DNA from: Heterobilharzia americana
Taxonomy: Eukaryota > Platyhelminthes > Trematoda > Strigeidida > Schistosomatidae
Reading direction: 5' to 3'
NCBI GenBank assembly: GCA_944470555.2
Contig: OX104129.1
Span: 46,223,998-46,287,997 of the forward strand
Length of the DNA stretch: 64,000 nt
Shown: positions 1 through 12,100 of the stretch, in pieces
Layout of the letters: every line of letters begins with the position of its first letter
Numbering within the stretch: position 1 is the stretch's first letter
Translations under genes and position numbers: made by a program
The notes under the pieces: generated by a model
Told to the model about the DNA's origin: nothing
Seen by the model: only the letters and a program-made list of their open reading frames with translations
The model's database searches: none

Positions 1-560
1 ATCCCAGCATGCTTTCACGCTGTACAAATGCAGTTTGTAATGACGGAGGCTGAAGAGAAATTATTGAAAAGAATATTCTTTGTTCTAGTTGATTTTTCCT
101 GTATATATTTTATTGGTTTTCTAACTAATACGAATTTCATCAAGATGATTTGTAAACTTAAAAGTTCGCATGAGAGATATGTCACCAGTTATCTAATGAG
201 TAAATTCAGTCCTTTTGAATCAAATTCCGAGATTTTTTAAATAATGACGCAACTGGATATCATATAACAGATAAGTAAACTTCAGACAAGCTTATTCGAT
301 TGGAGGACTTAATTTAAAAATTTAATCTGGTTTTCGAGTAGTTCACACGTAGAAGTTTACATATGATAATGCAGATAAAAACATATAATCAACAGGATAA
401 TAACAGGTTTTTCAAAAGTGAAAATATAATTTGTTGCACTTTGATTATCATAAAAGAGAGGGAAAATAAGAAGAGAAATTATTTACCATTTGATAAAACA
501 CTTGGTTAAGACTATGAAGTTGATACATCAATACAGATTTTTACCTCTGAATATATATAC
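1..560. other. Left flank without a recognisable gene
   Basis: AT-rich sequence. A 70-codon open frame at 28-240 has no recognisable motif, and its composition matches its surroundings, so I do not call it a gene. The segment ends where the first RTE fragment begins at a CAA-repeat tract. Confidence 0.6.
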
Positions 561-1268
561 CAACAACAACAACAACAAACTCCAATCACCATCAACGGGA
601 GAAACTTAAAGGAAGTAACCTCCTTCACTTATCTAGGAAGCACTGTTTCAACTACAGGCGGGACGGATGAGGATATCAAAGTCAGAATCGGAAAAGCAAG
701 ACAGGCGTTGATTAGCCTGAAACCAGTGTGGAGATCTTCTGCACTACACTCAGCATGTGGAACAACATCCGGATTTTCAACACCAACGTCAGCCAAGTCA
801 GTGCTTCTGTATGGTTTAGAGACTTGGCATGTTACGAAAGGGATTTCCAATAAACTACAGACATTCATCAACAACTGCTTACGCTGTCTCGCTACTGAAG
901 ATCAAATGGTCAGAATAGTCAGAATAAGCAACAAGGAGCTCTGGGAACGAACCAACCAAGAACCTATCACTCAACAAATATGCAGTGGAAGGAAGTGGAG
1001 ATGGATTGGGCATACACTGAGAAGGCCGACTGGGGACATCACGCGTCAGGCCTGGTACTCGAGTGGAATCCCCATGGGAAGCGACGAGTTGTGTTTTCGA
1101 GTTGAGGGTGACATGGAGGAGGTCGTGTGAGGAAGAAATGAGAGCTTGTGGGCTGTCGTGGAGCCAGGTTCAAAAGACCTCAGAGAACAGAGGTCACTGG
1201 AGACGTGCTAGTGAAGCCCTATTTTCCACTAGGAACCCAAGGGACTAATAATAATAATACAATAATAA
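561..1268 (+). mobile_element. RTE-type retrotransposon, 5'-truncated 3' fragment (copy 1)
   Basis: This is the last ~0.69 kb of an RTE-clade non-LTR element. It encodes the C-terminal part after the reverse transcriptase: the conserved TYLGSTVST block near 630-660, KWRWIGHTLRRPTGD near 990-1,030, and a terminal TRNPRD followed by TAA at 1,246-1,248. An ATA/AAT-rich tail follows, typical of RTE 3' ends. The frame is broken at several points: the first part reads open only to 1,130 and the end reads in another frame from 1,063. It starts at a (CAA)n tract that in the full copies joins the reverse transcriptase to this domain. It is identical, as far as I can see by eye, to the 3' end of copy 2 (8,422-9,089), which fits the tandem duplication. 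I found no convincing target-site duplication. Confidence 0.9.
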
Positions 1269-2691
1269 TATGTACCTAATGTTATATAAATCCAGTAATG
1301 ATGATTACTCAAGGTCAGTTTACTATGATTTGAAGTAACCCTATTTACCCTATCGTTTTACCATTTTTTATTATTTAAAAAGTCGATAACCTGTACAGGC
1401 TTTATTCTCTGTAGAAGCGATTTCCAGAAAGTTGTGGGACGTCAGAAAATTTTTTTCTACCTCACTGAGACTTCTCAAATATATCTCTTTTAAAATCCAT
1501 TCGCCCAATGCTGAACTCATTCAACTCTATTACGTCAAATTTTAGTCCTGAAGTTTATGAAATCTATTTTTCATGACAACAATTTTTCACTAACTGCTAA
1601 ATAACTGCCTATCAGTGGTATGTTGAAATTCAGATTAATAAGTTAGTAGAGTGCTTATAAAACCTAAGAATAATATTGTATTTATGTTTGCAGGTAAGTT
1701 AATAGTACATATAAGATAGCAGTATCTAGATAAAGCAAAGATTATGAATGTTTAGGATACCTCGAAACTCTACATACATACATTTTGAAGTCATTTTTAA
1801 TAAAGACTTACCCGAAAAGTGTTTCAATATTAAAATGAAAACCCTAGAGAAAAAAGTTTTCCTCCTTTCCACGTTTTTTCTCAATCAGCGGAATCCCTGG
1901 TTTCACTACAAAATGGTCGTAAACGAAATAAAATGATATCTTTATTCAGTGCAAAAGCTGGGACTTCAAGGATGGACAGTTTTGTTATCCACTTGAATAA
2001 GTATATCAGAAAACTCCTAAAATGAATTCTATGCCACCTTGTAAATATGAATACAAAGCCAGCGCGCTATACGTGGTATTACCAAGGTTTATATATACAT
2101 CAGATGATTGCATTAGATCAGTAGCTGACGTCGTACTTATCCAAATATGTCAGAGCTCTAAAATATTCACAGGTGGTTAGCTTCGATAGGACTGTACTAC
2201 ATCATTAGGAAATACTAATCCCTAGCGCTATAAAAGTATCTAGTGGTGCAATCGTTTAACGACTCTGAAGAGCTCATGCTGGAGACAACCATACATTACA
2301 TCTTCAGTAGTCATTTAAGAGCATATGGCTCTGAAATTTATTTCACTCAACTTCCAAGGTTGCATTCACACATATGTGGGTAGAAATCAAACGATATTTG
2401 AGTTTTATTCAAATGTGATCTAACTTACTAATCAGAAAAGTGAAAGAAAAGGAATAAGTTACAGTGAAGTGGGAAGGTAAATGTAGGAAATGTAAGAGTT
2501 TCGATAGTAGTGTTTAAAGTAAAATTTACTTTAAGAAATCCAGAACTGAACTTCCACTCATTTCACTGCAAAAAGTTGAAGCAGCTGTAGCAAAATGTTT
2601 AGTCAAGGCAACTGTGATGTTAACTCGATAATTTCCAATTAAATTTTAGAAAAGAGCAGAGATGAAACCAAAAATCTCACCCGGAACTCAC

Positions 2692-3368
2692 TTTTTCCAT
2701 AGTAGTAGCTACAACCCTTAGTGAAGAAGATAATTTAACGCAACAATTACTCTTTAGTGACTGTGCGGTCGAGAACAAAGACGGAATGAACCGTTGAGGG
2801 TTACTAACATCACTACGAAATAATCCATAAGCATTACTAATTTGGATAAAAAACCTACTCTTGTATAGGCGTAGGTACAGGATCATGTGATAGGAAAGAT
2901 TAGTGGTCTCAAGAAATGACATACCGAAGAAGAAGGGCTTTGTCTACCAAATAACTGTTCAGCAAATCACCCATCGATTTAATCAACAGTACTGAGTCAG
3001 TTACCACCTCAGTTACAATTCCTCTATGGTCACCCTGAAAGTTTTGTGGCCCGCTATCTCAATTATTCGACAATAAGTAGAGTAACCAGATGATTCCCTT
3101 CAAATGCCCCCCATTTCCCAGTAGATTTAACCTCACACGGCATTAAAACTTTGGTGAAACCATTGGTAAATAAACTAACAATATGTCTGGTAAAATTGTT
3201 CTCGTTTACTTGATTAACCGGATTTGACTGATGAATATGTTTTCTAGTTCAATTACTTTGATGACTGTTACCTGCGATAATAGCAGTTAATGCTTGTAAA
3301 CACTATACAGAACGAAGATATGGAATAAGAATGAGTAGGTAATCCCGGTAAATAATAGCAAACTATAT
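2692..3368 (-). CDS. Candidate spliced coding segment, five short exons (spacer copy 1)
   Basis: Read on the minus strand, five open blocks join in phase through short introns with GT...AG ends. They are 3,368-3,272 (97 bp), 3,186-3,087 (100 bp), 3,034-2,925 (110 bp), 2,859-2,805 (55 bp) and 2,760-2,692 (69 bp), separated by introns of 85, 52, 65 and 44 nt. The splice sites are good: the 110-bp exon follows a TTTCAG acceptor and ends at a GTATGT donor, and the last block ends at GTGAGT. The joined reading is about 143 residues without a stop. It includes GIVTEVVTDSVLLIKSMGD and FLSKLVMLMDYFVVML, which look like amphipathic or hydrophobic helices of a larger helical protein. No start or stop codon is seen, so further exons would be needed. 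The first block is the least certain. I do not recognise the family. Chance assembly in AT-rich DNA remains possible. Confidence 0.4.
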
Positions 3369-3632
3369 CTACGGTAAGCACAGTTAAAAAACACAGCTGA
3401 TTCATTCAATATTTATTGATCAACCGAGACTGTATGACTGTTATCCCAGCATAACTGAGGATAAAATAAGTTTCTTTGCTCCATCTAACAAAGGGAACTG
3501 TTACATCAGTCGACTATTGTTTATTGAATTTGTGCTGTTGACAAACAAAAGAGAAACACTGAGGACTGAAAGTGTAAAGTTCCCCTATGGATATACATTG
3601 AGACAGTAAAAACTACGTCTACCAAAAATTAT

Positions 3633-3819
3633 CTAATGCCATAAGTGTGTCTTTGTATTCTTAATAATCTGTTCCTCATTAATATGTTGAAATATAACAT
3701 CCTCATTGAAAGAAAGAGATTCCACATGTTGTAACACTGATCCTCCTACAATACACAAGAGATGACTACTATGCTGACAGTAATCATTAAACTGTCCATC
3801 ATAAACAAAAACTGCTTTG
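3633..3819 (-). CDS. Possible terminal exon in spacer copy 1
   Basis: A minus-strand block follows a plausible acceptor (TTACTTACCAG just above 3,819) and stays open for about 61 codons to a TAG at 3,633. It contains VFVYDGQFNDYC and LLCIVGGSVLQHVESL, which read like protein rather than random AT-rich translation. It lies upstream, in minus-strand direction, of the five-block chain at 2,692-3,368, but I could not connect the two in phase. In the second spacer (11,473-11,659) it carries five substitutions, three of them amino-acid changing. The product is unknown. Confidence 0.2.
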
Positions 3820-5764
3820 CTGGTAAGTAAAAGGAACAAGACTTTCATTTTCCTATCTATACTTATTATGACAGCAAAGAATTTGTTTTTATTGGCCTTG
3901 TACAATGACTAATGAATATATACAAGTCCTGTAAGCTGTTTAGTGTGCCAGTATCTTCTATTCAGTATACCAACACAAGTTTTTTCCAAATAACTTTGAG
4001 TTTATTCGTGGTGATCATGTGCTCACCTATTCATGCTTTCCGAAAACTAAAGGAAATACTGAAAACTATACAACGTTCACAGTCTATTTTGTTATTACTA
4101 TTATTATCAACAACTTTTTCCTTTTGTTCACTTCTAATAAATGTTACTGTTATCCTTTTTGAAGAAAATAAAACTTGCAATTTTTCACTGTTTTAACATT
4201 CTGTTTTTGTCATTTGTAGAAACAGGTCAACTGTGGTAGACGAAAACTTAACTGAAAATAAAGAAACGGAATGAATGAAAATATTTGATTTATGGTTTTT
4301 TAGCATGTTTTGTATTTGTAGAAGTCTGCATTCATACCTTTTGTCTTGTGAACTGTGTGGCCAGTAACGCCTTTTATCATTCTTCACTCATGTGCATAAA
4401 TCTCAGTCGGTATTTTCTGGCAATATATTCAAATATCTGAATGTTAACGGTTAACCTTTAGTCAAAGAACTATTTAGACCAGTGTCTGAATAACGTAAAC
4501 GAAAGTGTAATCCCAAGTTAAAAAATAAATCACTTACTATAAAAATATATCTATGACACTTTTCACACAGAATTCTGCAGTATTGGTTATGGCAACTAGT
4601 GATGAGCCAAGAAACAAAGTATTGATGTTAAGATGAATAAATATTATCAGAGAAACTATTAAAAGCTTGCCATGAACTTCTCAAATGTTCCTCTTATCGT
4701 CTAGGAGAAAAGATGCTAAGATTTCTTAACAGCTGGTATAAAACACTCAGCTGCTATTCTTTCTCGTAAACATTTCACAACAAATAATTTGGTAAATAAT
4801 CTCTACTTCTACTAAATTGAGTTGAATTTTTATGAAATGCAAAAACCTAGGTGGATAATTTACCTATTGTATGGGTTATTGTTTTATCGTGGCTTTGAAT
4901 GAATCAAAGGAAACATAAAGTACACCCACAGTCAATTCGTTCTTTATTATCAACCATGTAAAGGTTAAAATAAAAAGTATGATTGTTACTATTTCCAAGA
5001 TGGTAGGACTTAGTTAACGATAAAATAATTTCTCAAAACAAAGACATCGTAGGATGTTCATGAAATAACTTGGAAATCATCACCTTCACAAACTTAAAAA
5101 GTGGAGTGAGAGGGTTATTTTTAGCATGACAGGATGAATCCTTTTTGTTTATCTGTTTCTCATCTCACCACAAAGTAAGCTGCATCTATGCTTTGCTGTT
5201 AAAACTTTGCTCTCTATTTAAAGTTCGTGAAATGACCAAATCAGTAACCACAAATACGTCGGTCGAAAGAAACAAATGAAAATTTTACTATTAGTGTACT
5301 ATAGCACTATCCTGCCCCATCTAATTATATTACCGGCAAGCTAACAAGTGTTATCATTTGTGGTTACTACTGACATCGTATTTGTTCCATCAGTCATATG
5401 TAATACACCATTGACTAAACCCTACATTCACGTATGAAGAGCTCAGTTGATGATCAAAGCCAATTCGGACACTTGAATATTTATACTAGCAAACGAACTG
5501 CATGACACGAAAGGACTCGCCTGAAAATCGCATTCAACTTTAACTCGTTTAACAAAACAATGACTTGACAACGATTATAAATATCCAGACTTCGGTTGTT
5601 TCGAGCCCCCTGGAAGAAGTTTGGCGTTGAGTCTGGCTGAGTCATTATAAGAATATATTTTAATAAAATCCAAAAGTGTATGGAAAATCAAAGCAAGACA
5701 TTTCTGAATGTTTCGTTTAGTAAACCACAACTTCTTTTGATGTTAATAAAAATTCGTATATTCT

Positions 5765-5778
5765 ACTGAAGAAGCTGT
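5765..5778 (+). repeat. Left target-site duplication next to RTE copy 2 (unpaired)
   Basis: The 14 bases ACTGAAGAAGCTGT directly precede the RTE 5' end. The same 14 bases flank RTE copy 3 on both sides (13,605-13,618 and 16,936-16,949), but none follows the 3' end of copy 2. This is expected if copy 2 is a recombinant that took its 3' end from another element. Confidence 0.8.
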
Positions 5779-5843
5779 AACCTCGCCTGGTTAACTAGTT
5801 CACTAGTTACTAGTCGGTCCTAAGCCCGGGTAAACAGGGAAGG

Positions 5844-8800
5844 TTGGGCATAGGGCTAGCAACCATACCCCGTAAAATAAATCTAACCGCTAAAGAAACT
5901 TCAAAGTACAAACGATATATAAAAAATAATAACAAAATTATTCCTCGCAGGAATCGGAGAGGCGAAATGACGCCGGTTGGTGAAAGTCTTCGGGAAGCCA
6001 GTTGGCCAGGCCGATGTGTCTTCTCTCCCTCGATGAAAGCAAAAGTAAACGTGGGGACATGGAATGTCTGCACCATGTTTGAACCCGGTAAGGCAGCCCA
6101 GATTGCAAAGGAGATGAGAAGGTATCACATCGAAGTGCTTGGGATCTGCGAAAGCAGATGGAATGGGAGTGGACTCTCCAAACTGTCAACTGGAGAATCA
6201 ATAATCTACTCCGATAATGTCACCCAGACGACAACAACGAGCACACTGAGTTATGGAGTGGCTATCATCATGTCCCCTTGAAGAGCATCGAAGGCTCTCA
6301 TGCAATGGGAACCAATCTCCTCCTGCAGGATCAAGACAGCAAGATTCAACTCGAAAGGAAGGAAAGTCACAATCATACAATGCTACACTGTGCACCTACA
6401 AATAATGCATATCAAGGAAAGGAGGAGGAATTCTACAGACAACTTCAATCAACACTGGACAAGACCACAACCCAGTTGGCGATATCAAAATTCTAATGGG
6501 CGACATGAATGCCAAACCGGGAGGGGACAACACAGGAAGAGAACTAACCATGGGTCGAGAGGCGCTAGGTGAAATGAACGAGGATGGAGAATTGTTTGCA
6601 GAATTCTGCACATTCAACGATTTGATGATTGCAGTGAGGCAGTGTGTTCAAGCACAAAGATATCCACAAAGCGACATGGATTTCACCAGACACCAGGACA
6701 CACTAAAAATCAAATCGACTTTATCTCAATCTCAAGAAAATGGAGACGCAGTCAGCCTACTTGACACAAGGTCAAGAAGAGGAGCAGATGTAGGTTCACA
6801 CCACTCACCATCTAGTGCAAGGAACCTTCAAAATCAAGTTAAAAGCCTTCAAGGAAGCTGGTGATAGACCTCAATTCAAGTACAACACTCATAAACTGAA
6901 GGATGAAACTACATAGGAGATCTTCACGGCAGCCAGCCATCAAGACAAAATGGGAGATATCGAGGAACATCCCTGAAGAAACCTGTGTGGAAGAACACTG
7001 GAAGTCTTTGAAAGCTATGTGGAAAGAAATCTGCACAGCCGTATTAGGAAGGAAGAAGGTGGAAGACAAGGAATGGATCTCGACGGATACCTGGAAGCTG
7101 ATAGAGGAGAGGAGGATGGTGAAACAGAAGATAAACCAGTGCGTGCAAGGATGCTCAACGACAAGAGGAACTGAGCACAATGTATATAACACTGAGCAAA
7201 GAAGTGAAGAAGAGTGCACGCAAAGACAAAAGACACTTCTACGAAACTCTGGCAAGTGAAGCAGAACAGGCTGCAGGTAAGAGAGACCTGACGACATTGT
7301 ATCAAATAACCAGGTTGCTATCAGGGAAGAGACCAACACAGATGAAACCAATAAGAGATGAAGAAGGAAATTTAATTACAAAAGAAGAGAAACAGAGGAA
7401 ACGATGGGCCGACCACTTCAAAAAGCTCTTGAATCGACCACCACCACCACCTGCACTTCGTCCAGAAATACCACCTACAGCCGCTGAATTACAAGTGAAC
7501 ATAAATCCCCTAACGAAAATGGAAGTCCTGAACGCCATAAAGCTACTGAAATGCGGGAAAGCAGCAGGACCAGATGGAATACCACCAGAAGCACTGAAAA
7601 CAGACGCAGAGACAACAGTGGACATGCTCACACCACTATTGCAGAAGGTGTGGAAGGAAGAGAAGGTACCTGGCTAGTGATTGGAAGAAGGGTTACCTTG
7701 TCAAACTGCCGAAGAAGGGAGACCTCAGTGCTTGCAAGAACTGGTGAGGAATCACTCTCCTGTCCACCCAGAGCAAGCAAAATATTAAGCCGCATCATCC
7801 TGGAGAGGCTAAGGGATGCACTGGATTCAAAACTACGACCGGAACAGGCAGGCTGGCTTCAGGAGGTACGAATCATATGCAGACCAAATTGCAACGCTTC
7901 GCATCATCATAGAACAGAGCATAGAATGGCAATCAGCTCTCTACCTCAACTTCATCGACTTTGAGAAGGCCTTTGACAGCGTCGACCGAGAAGTAATTTG
8001 GAAAATGCTTCACCACTACGGAGTACCGCAAACCTTTATCCGCCTCATTCAACAACTATATGAAGATGCCACATGTCAAGTAATTCACAATGAGAAGCTC
8101 AGTGATGATTTTGAAGTGAAGTGAAGACAGGAGTGAAACAAGGTTGCCTACTATCCCCCATGATATTCCTTATTGTGGTGGACTGGATCATGCAGCAAAC
8201 AGTAGGCAGCGAGAAGAGGGGAATACGCTGGACGGCGGAAAAGAACCTAGAAGACTTGGATTTCGCCGATGACTTGTGCCTGATGTCACATAAACTTGAA
8301 GATCTGCAGGCAAAAACTAACAAGTTGATAGAAGAGGCGAGGCAGCGAAGACGGGACTTCAAGTGAATATAGAGAAGACAGAGGTGATGAAGATACCTCT
8401 CCACCACTAACAACAAAAAACTCCAATCACCATCAACGGGAGAAACTTAAAGGAAGTAACCTCCTTCACTTATCTAGGAAGCACTGTTTCAACTACAGGC
8501 GGGACGGATGAGGATATCAAAGTCAGAATCGGAAAAGCAAGACAGGCGTTGATTAGCCTGAAACCAGTGTGGAGATCTTCTGCACTACACTCAGCATGTG
8601 GAACAACATCCGGATTTTCAACACCAACGTCAGCCAAGTCAGTGCTTCTGTATGGTTTAGAGACTTGGCATGTTACGAAAGGGATTTCCAATAAACTACA
8701 GACATTCATCAACAACTGCTTACGCTGTCTCGCTACTGAAGATCAAATGGTCAGAATAGTCAGAATAAGCAACAAGGAGCTCTGGGAACGAACCAACCAA

Positions 8801-9089
8801 GAACCTATCACTCAACAAATATGCAGTGGAAGGAAGTGGAGATGGATTGGGCATACACTGAGAAGGCCGACTGGGGACATCACGCGTCAGGCCTGGTACT
8901 CGAGTGGAATCCCCATGGGAAGCGACGAGTTGTGTTTTCGAGTTGAGGGTGACATGGAGGAGGTCGTGTGAGGAAGAAATGAGAGCTTGTGGGCTGTCGT
9001 GGAGCCAGGTTCAAAAGACCTCAGAGAACAGAGGTCACTGGAGACGTGCTAGTGAAGCCCTATTTTCCACTAGGAACCCAAGGGACTAA
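5844..9089 (+). pseudogene. Broken endonuclease-reverse transcriptase of RTE copy 2
   Basis: An intact version would nick target DNA with the N-terminal APE-like endonuclease and reverse-transcribe the element RNA at the nick. Visible pieces, in order: endonuclease start with NVGTWNVCTM and VLGICESRWNG (about 6,048-6,165, first frame stopping at 6,281); later endonuclease fragments at 6,300-6,864; the linker and fingers at 7,180-7,677 with GKAAGPDGIPPEAL; the palm with FIDFEKAFDSVDR at 7,951-7,989; GVKQGCLLSPM at about 8,130-8,160; and the catalytic FADD box at 8,262-8,273, intact here. Breaks include a TGA at 6,279-6,281, a +4 frameshift with stop near 7,675, a duplicated GTGAA-type shift near 8,120, and a frame change within the C-terminal domain. 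The distal part from 8,422 derives from copy 1. Confidence 0.9.
8406..8421 (+). repeat. CAA/A-rich duplication junction
   Basis: A short CTAACAACAAAAAA-type tract where the sequence switches from matching RTE copy 3 (left) to matching RTE copy 1 (right). The equivalent tracts are (CAA)6 at 561-579 and (CAA)4-5 at 16,232-16,245. A simple repeat inside homologous elements is a natural site for unequal exchange. Confidence 0.75.
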
Positions 9090-9109
9090 TAATAATAATA
9101 CAATAATAA

Positions 9110-12100
9110 TATGTACCTAATGTTATATAAATCCAGTAATGATGATTACTCAAGGTCAGTTTACTATGATTTGAAGTAACCCTATTTACCCTATCGTTTT
9201 ACCATTTTTTATTATTTAAAAAGTCGATAACCTGTACAGGCTTTATTCTCTGTAGAAGCGATTTCCAGAAAGTTGTGGGACGTCAGAAAATTTTTTTCTA
9301 CCTCACTGAGACTTCTCAAATATATCTCTTTTAAAATCCATTCGCCCAATGCTGAACTCATTCAACTCTATTACGTCAAATTTTAGTCCTGAAGTTTATG
9401 AAATCTATTTTTCATGACAACAATTTTTCACTAACTGCTAAATAACTGCCTATCAGTGGTATGTTGAAATTCAGATTAATAAGTTAGTAGAGTGCTTATA
9501 AAACCTAAGAATAATATTGTATTTATGTTTGCAGGTAAGTTAATAGTACATATAAGATAGCAGTATCTAGATAAAGCAAAGATTATGAATGTTTAGGATA
9601 CCTCGAAACTCTACATACATACATTTTGAAGTCATTTTTAATAAAGACTTACCCGAAAAGTGTTTCGATATTAAAATGAAAACCCTAGAGAAAAAAGTTT
9701 TCCTCCTTTCCACGTTTTTTCTCAATCAACGGAATCCCTGGTTTCACTACAAAATGGTCGTAAACGAAATAAAATGATATCTTTATTCAGTGCAAAAGCT
9801 GGGACTTCAAGGATGGACAGTTTTGTTATCCACTTGAATAAGTATATCAGAAAACTCCTAAAATGAATTCTATGCCACCTTGTAAATATCAATACAAAGC
9901 CAGCGCGCTATACGTGGTATTACCAAGGTTTATATATACATCAGATGATTGCATTAGATCAGTAGCTGACGTCGTACTTATCCAAATATGTCAGAGCTCT
10001 AAAATATTCACAGGTGGTTAGCTTCGATAGGACTGTACTACATCATTAGGATATACTAATCCCTAGCGCTATAAAGGTATCTAGTGGTGCAATCTTTTAA
10101 CGACTCTGAAGAGCTCATGCTGGAGACAAACATACATTACATCTTCAGTAGTCATTTAAGAGCATATGGCTCTGAAATTTATTTCACTCAACTTCCAAGG
10201 TTGCATTCACACATATGTGGGTAGAAATCAAACGATATTTGAGTTTTATTCAAATGTGATCTAACTTACTAATCAGAAAAGTGAAAGAAAAGGAATAAGT
10301 TACAGTGAAGTGGGAAGGTAAATGTAGGAAATGTAAGAGTTTCGATAGTAGTGTTTAAAGTAAAATTTACTTTAAGAAATCCAGAACTGAACTTCCACTC
10401 ATTTCACTGCAAAAAGTTGAAGCAGCTGTAGCAAAATGTTTAGTCAAGGCAACTATGATGCTAACTCTATAATTTCCAATTAAATTTTAGAAAGGAGCAT
10501 AGATGAAACCCAAAATCTCACCCGGAACTCACTTTTTCCATAGTAGTAGCTACAACCCTTAGTGAAGAAGATAATTTAACGCAACAATTACTCTTTAGTG
10601 ACTGTGCGGTCGAGAACAAAGACGGAATGAACCGTTGAGGGTTACTAACATCACTAAGAAATAATCCATAAGCATTACTAATTTGGATAAAAAACCTACT
10701 CTTGTATAGGCGTAGGTACAGGATCATGTGATAGGAAAGGTTAGTGGTCTCAAGAAATGACATACCGAAGAAGTAGGGCTTTGTCTACCAAATAACTGTT
10801 CAGCAAATCACCATCGATTTAATCAACAGTACTGAGTCAGTTACCACCTCAGTTACAATTCCTCTATGGTCACCCTGAAAGTTTTGTGACCCACTATCTC
10901 AATTATTCGCCAATAAGTACAGTAACCAGATGATTCCCTTCAAATACCCCCCATTTCCCAGTAGATTTAACCTCACATGGCACTAAAACTTTGGTGAAAC
11001 CATTGGTAAATAAACTAACAATATGTCTGGTAAAATTGTTCTCGTTTACTTGATTAACCAGATTTGACTGATGAATATGTTTTCTAGTTCAATTACTTTG
11101 ATTACTGTTACCTGCGATAATAGCAGTTAATGCTTGTAAACACTATACAGAACGAAGATATGGAATAAGAATGAGTAGGTAATCCCGGTAAATAATAACA
11201 AACTATATCTACGGTAAGCACAGTTAAAAAACACAGCTGATTCATTTAATATTTATTGATCAACCGAGACTGTATGACTGTTATCCCAGCATAACTGAGG
11301 ATAAAATAAGTTTCTTTGCTCCATCTAACAAAGGGAACTGTTACATCAGTCGACTATTGTTTATTGAATTTGTGCTGTTGACAAACAAAAGAGAAACATT
11401 GAGGACTGAAAGTGTAAAGTTCCCCTATGGATATACATTCAGACAGTAAAAACTACGTCTACCAAAAATCATCTAATGCCATAAGTGTGTCTTTGCATTT
11501 TTAATAATCTGTTCCTCATTAATATGTTGAAATATAACATCCTCATTGAAAGAAAGAGATTCCACATGTTGTAACACTGATCCTCCTACAATACACAGGA
11601 GATGACTACTACGCTGACAGTAATCATTAAAATGTCCATCATAAACAAAAACTGCTTTGCTGGTAAGTAAAAGGAACAAGACTTTCATTTTCCTATCTAT
11701 ACTTATTATGACAGCAAAGAATTTGTTTTTATTGGCCTTGTACAATGACTAATGAATATATACAAGTCCTGTAAGCTGTTTAGTGTGCCAGTATCTTCTA
11801 TTCAGTATACCAACACAAGTTTTTTCCAAATAACTTTGAGTTTATTCGTGGTGATCATGTGCTCACCTATTCATGCTTTCCGAAAACTAAAGGAAATACT
11901 GAAAACTATACAACGTTCGCAGTCTATTTTGTTATTACTATTATTATCAACAACTTTTTCCTTTTGTTCACTTCTAATAAATGTTACTGTTATCCTTTTT
12001 GAAGAAAATAAAACTTGCAATTTTTCACTGTTTTAACATTCTGTTTTTGTCATTTGTAGAAACAGGTCAACTGTGGTAGACGAAAACTTAACTGAAAATA

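Larger units (their letters stand above)
1269..5764. other. Duplicated spacer, copy 1
   Basis: About 4.5 kb of AT-rich DNA between two RTE parts. Apart from the minus-strand exon candidates noted separately, I see no supported gene. A 94-codon frame at 3,912-4,196 is unchanged in protein sequence in the second copy, but the DNA around it is equally unchanged, so this is not evidence of selection. Confidence 0.7.
569..8409 (+). repeat. Tandem duplication, unit 1 (~7.84 kb)
   Basis: Unit 1 repeats directly as unit 2 at an offset of 7,841, falling to 7,840 after a 1-bp deletion and to about 7,826-7,835 in the RTE part. It contains an RTE 3' end, a 4.5 kb spacer, and the 5' and central parts of an RTE. 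The junction lies in the CAA-rich tract between the reverse transcriptase and the C-terminal domain (8,406-8,421). By eye the spacer differs at roughly 1% of positions between units. The two RTE bodies differ at roughly 2-3%. Confidence 0.92.
5779..9109 (+). mobile_element. RTE-type retrotransposon, full length but chimeric (copy 2)
   Basis: About 3.3 kb running from a 5' end (AACCTCGCCTGG) through an APE-type endonuclease, a reverse transcriptase and a C-terminal domain to a TAA and an ATA-rich tail. The left ~2.6 kb parallels RTE copy 3 at ~97-98% identity. The part after the (CAA)n junction (8,406-8,421) is identical to RTE copy 1 rather than to copy 3. There is a 5' target-site duplication but no 3' partner. 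The most economical reading is unequal crossing-over between copies 1 and 3 at the CAA tract. The coding frame is broken in many places, so the copy is dead. Confidence 0.93.

Noticed and set aside
1236..1290. Target-site duplication for the first RTE fragment (ATATATATACC before, AATATGTACC after)
   Set aside because: The match is short, imperfect and in low-complexity AT sequence.
3912..4196. 94-codon hydrophobic frame with an unchanged protein in both tandem units
   Set aside because: The surrounding DNA is just as unchanged between units and only one substitution falls in the frame, so identity says nothing about selection. No motif or splice context.
6839..7351. Long minus-strand frames antisense to the RTE copies
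   Set aside because: They are mirror frames of the purine-rich retrotransposon coding strand and have no motif of their own.
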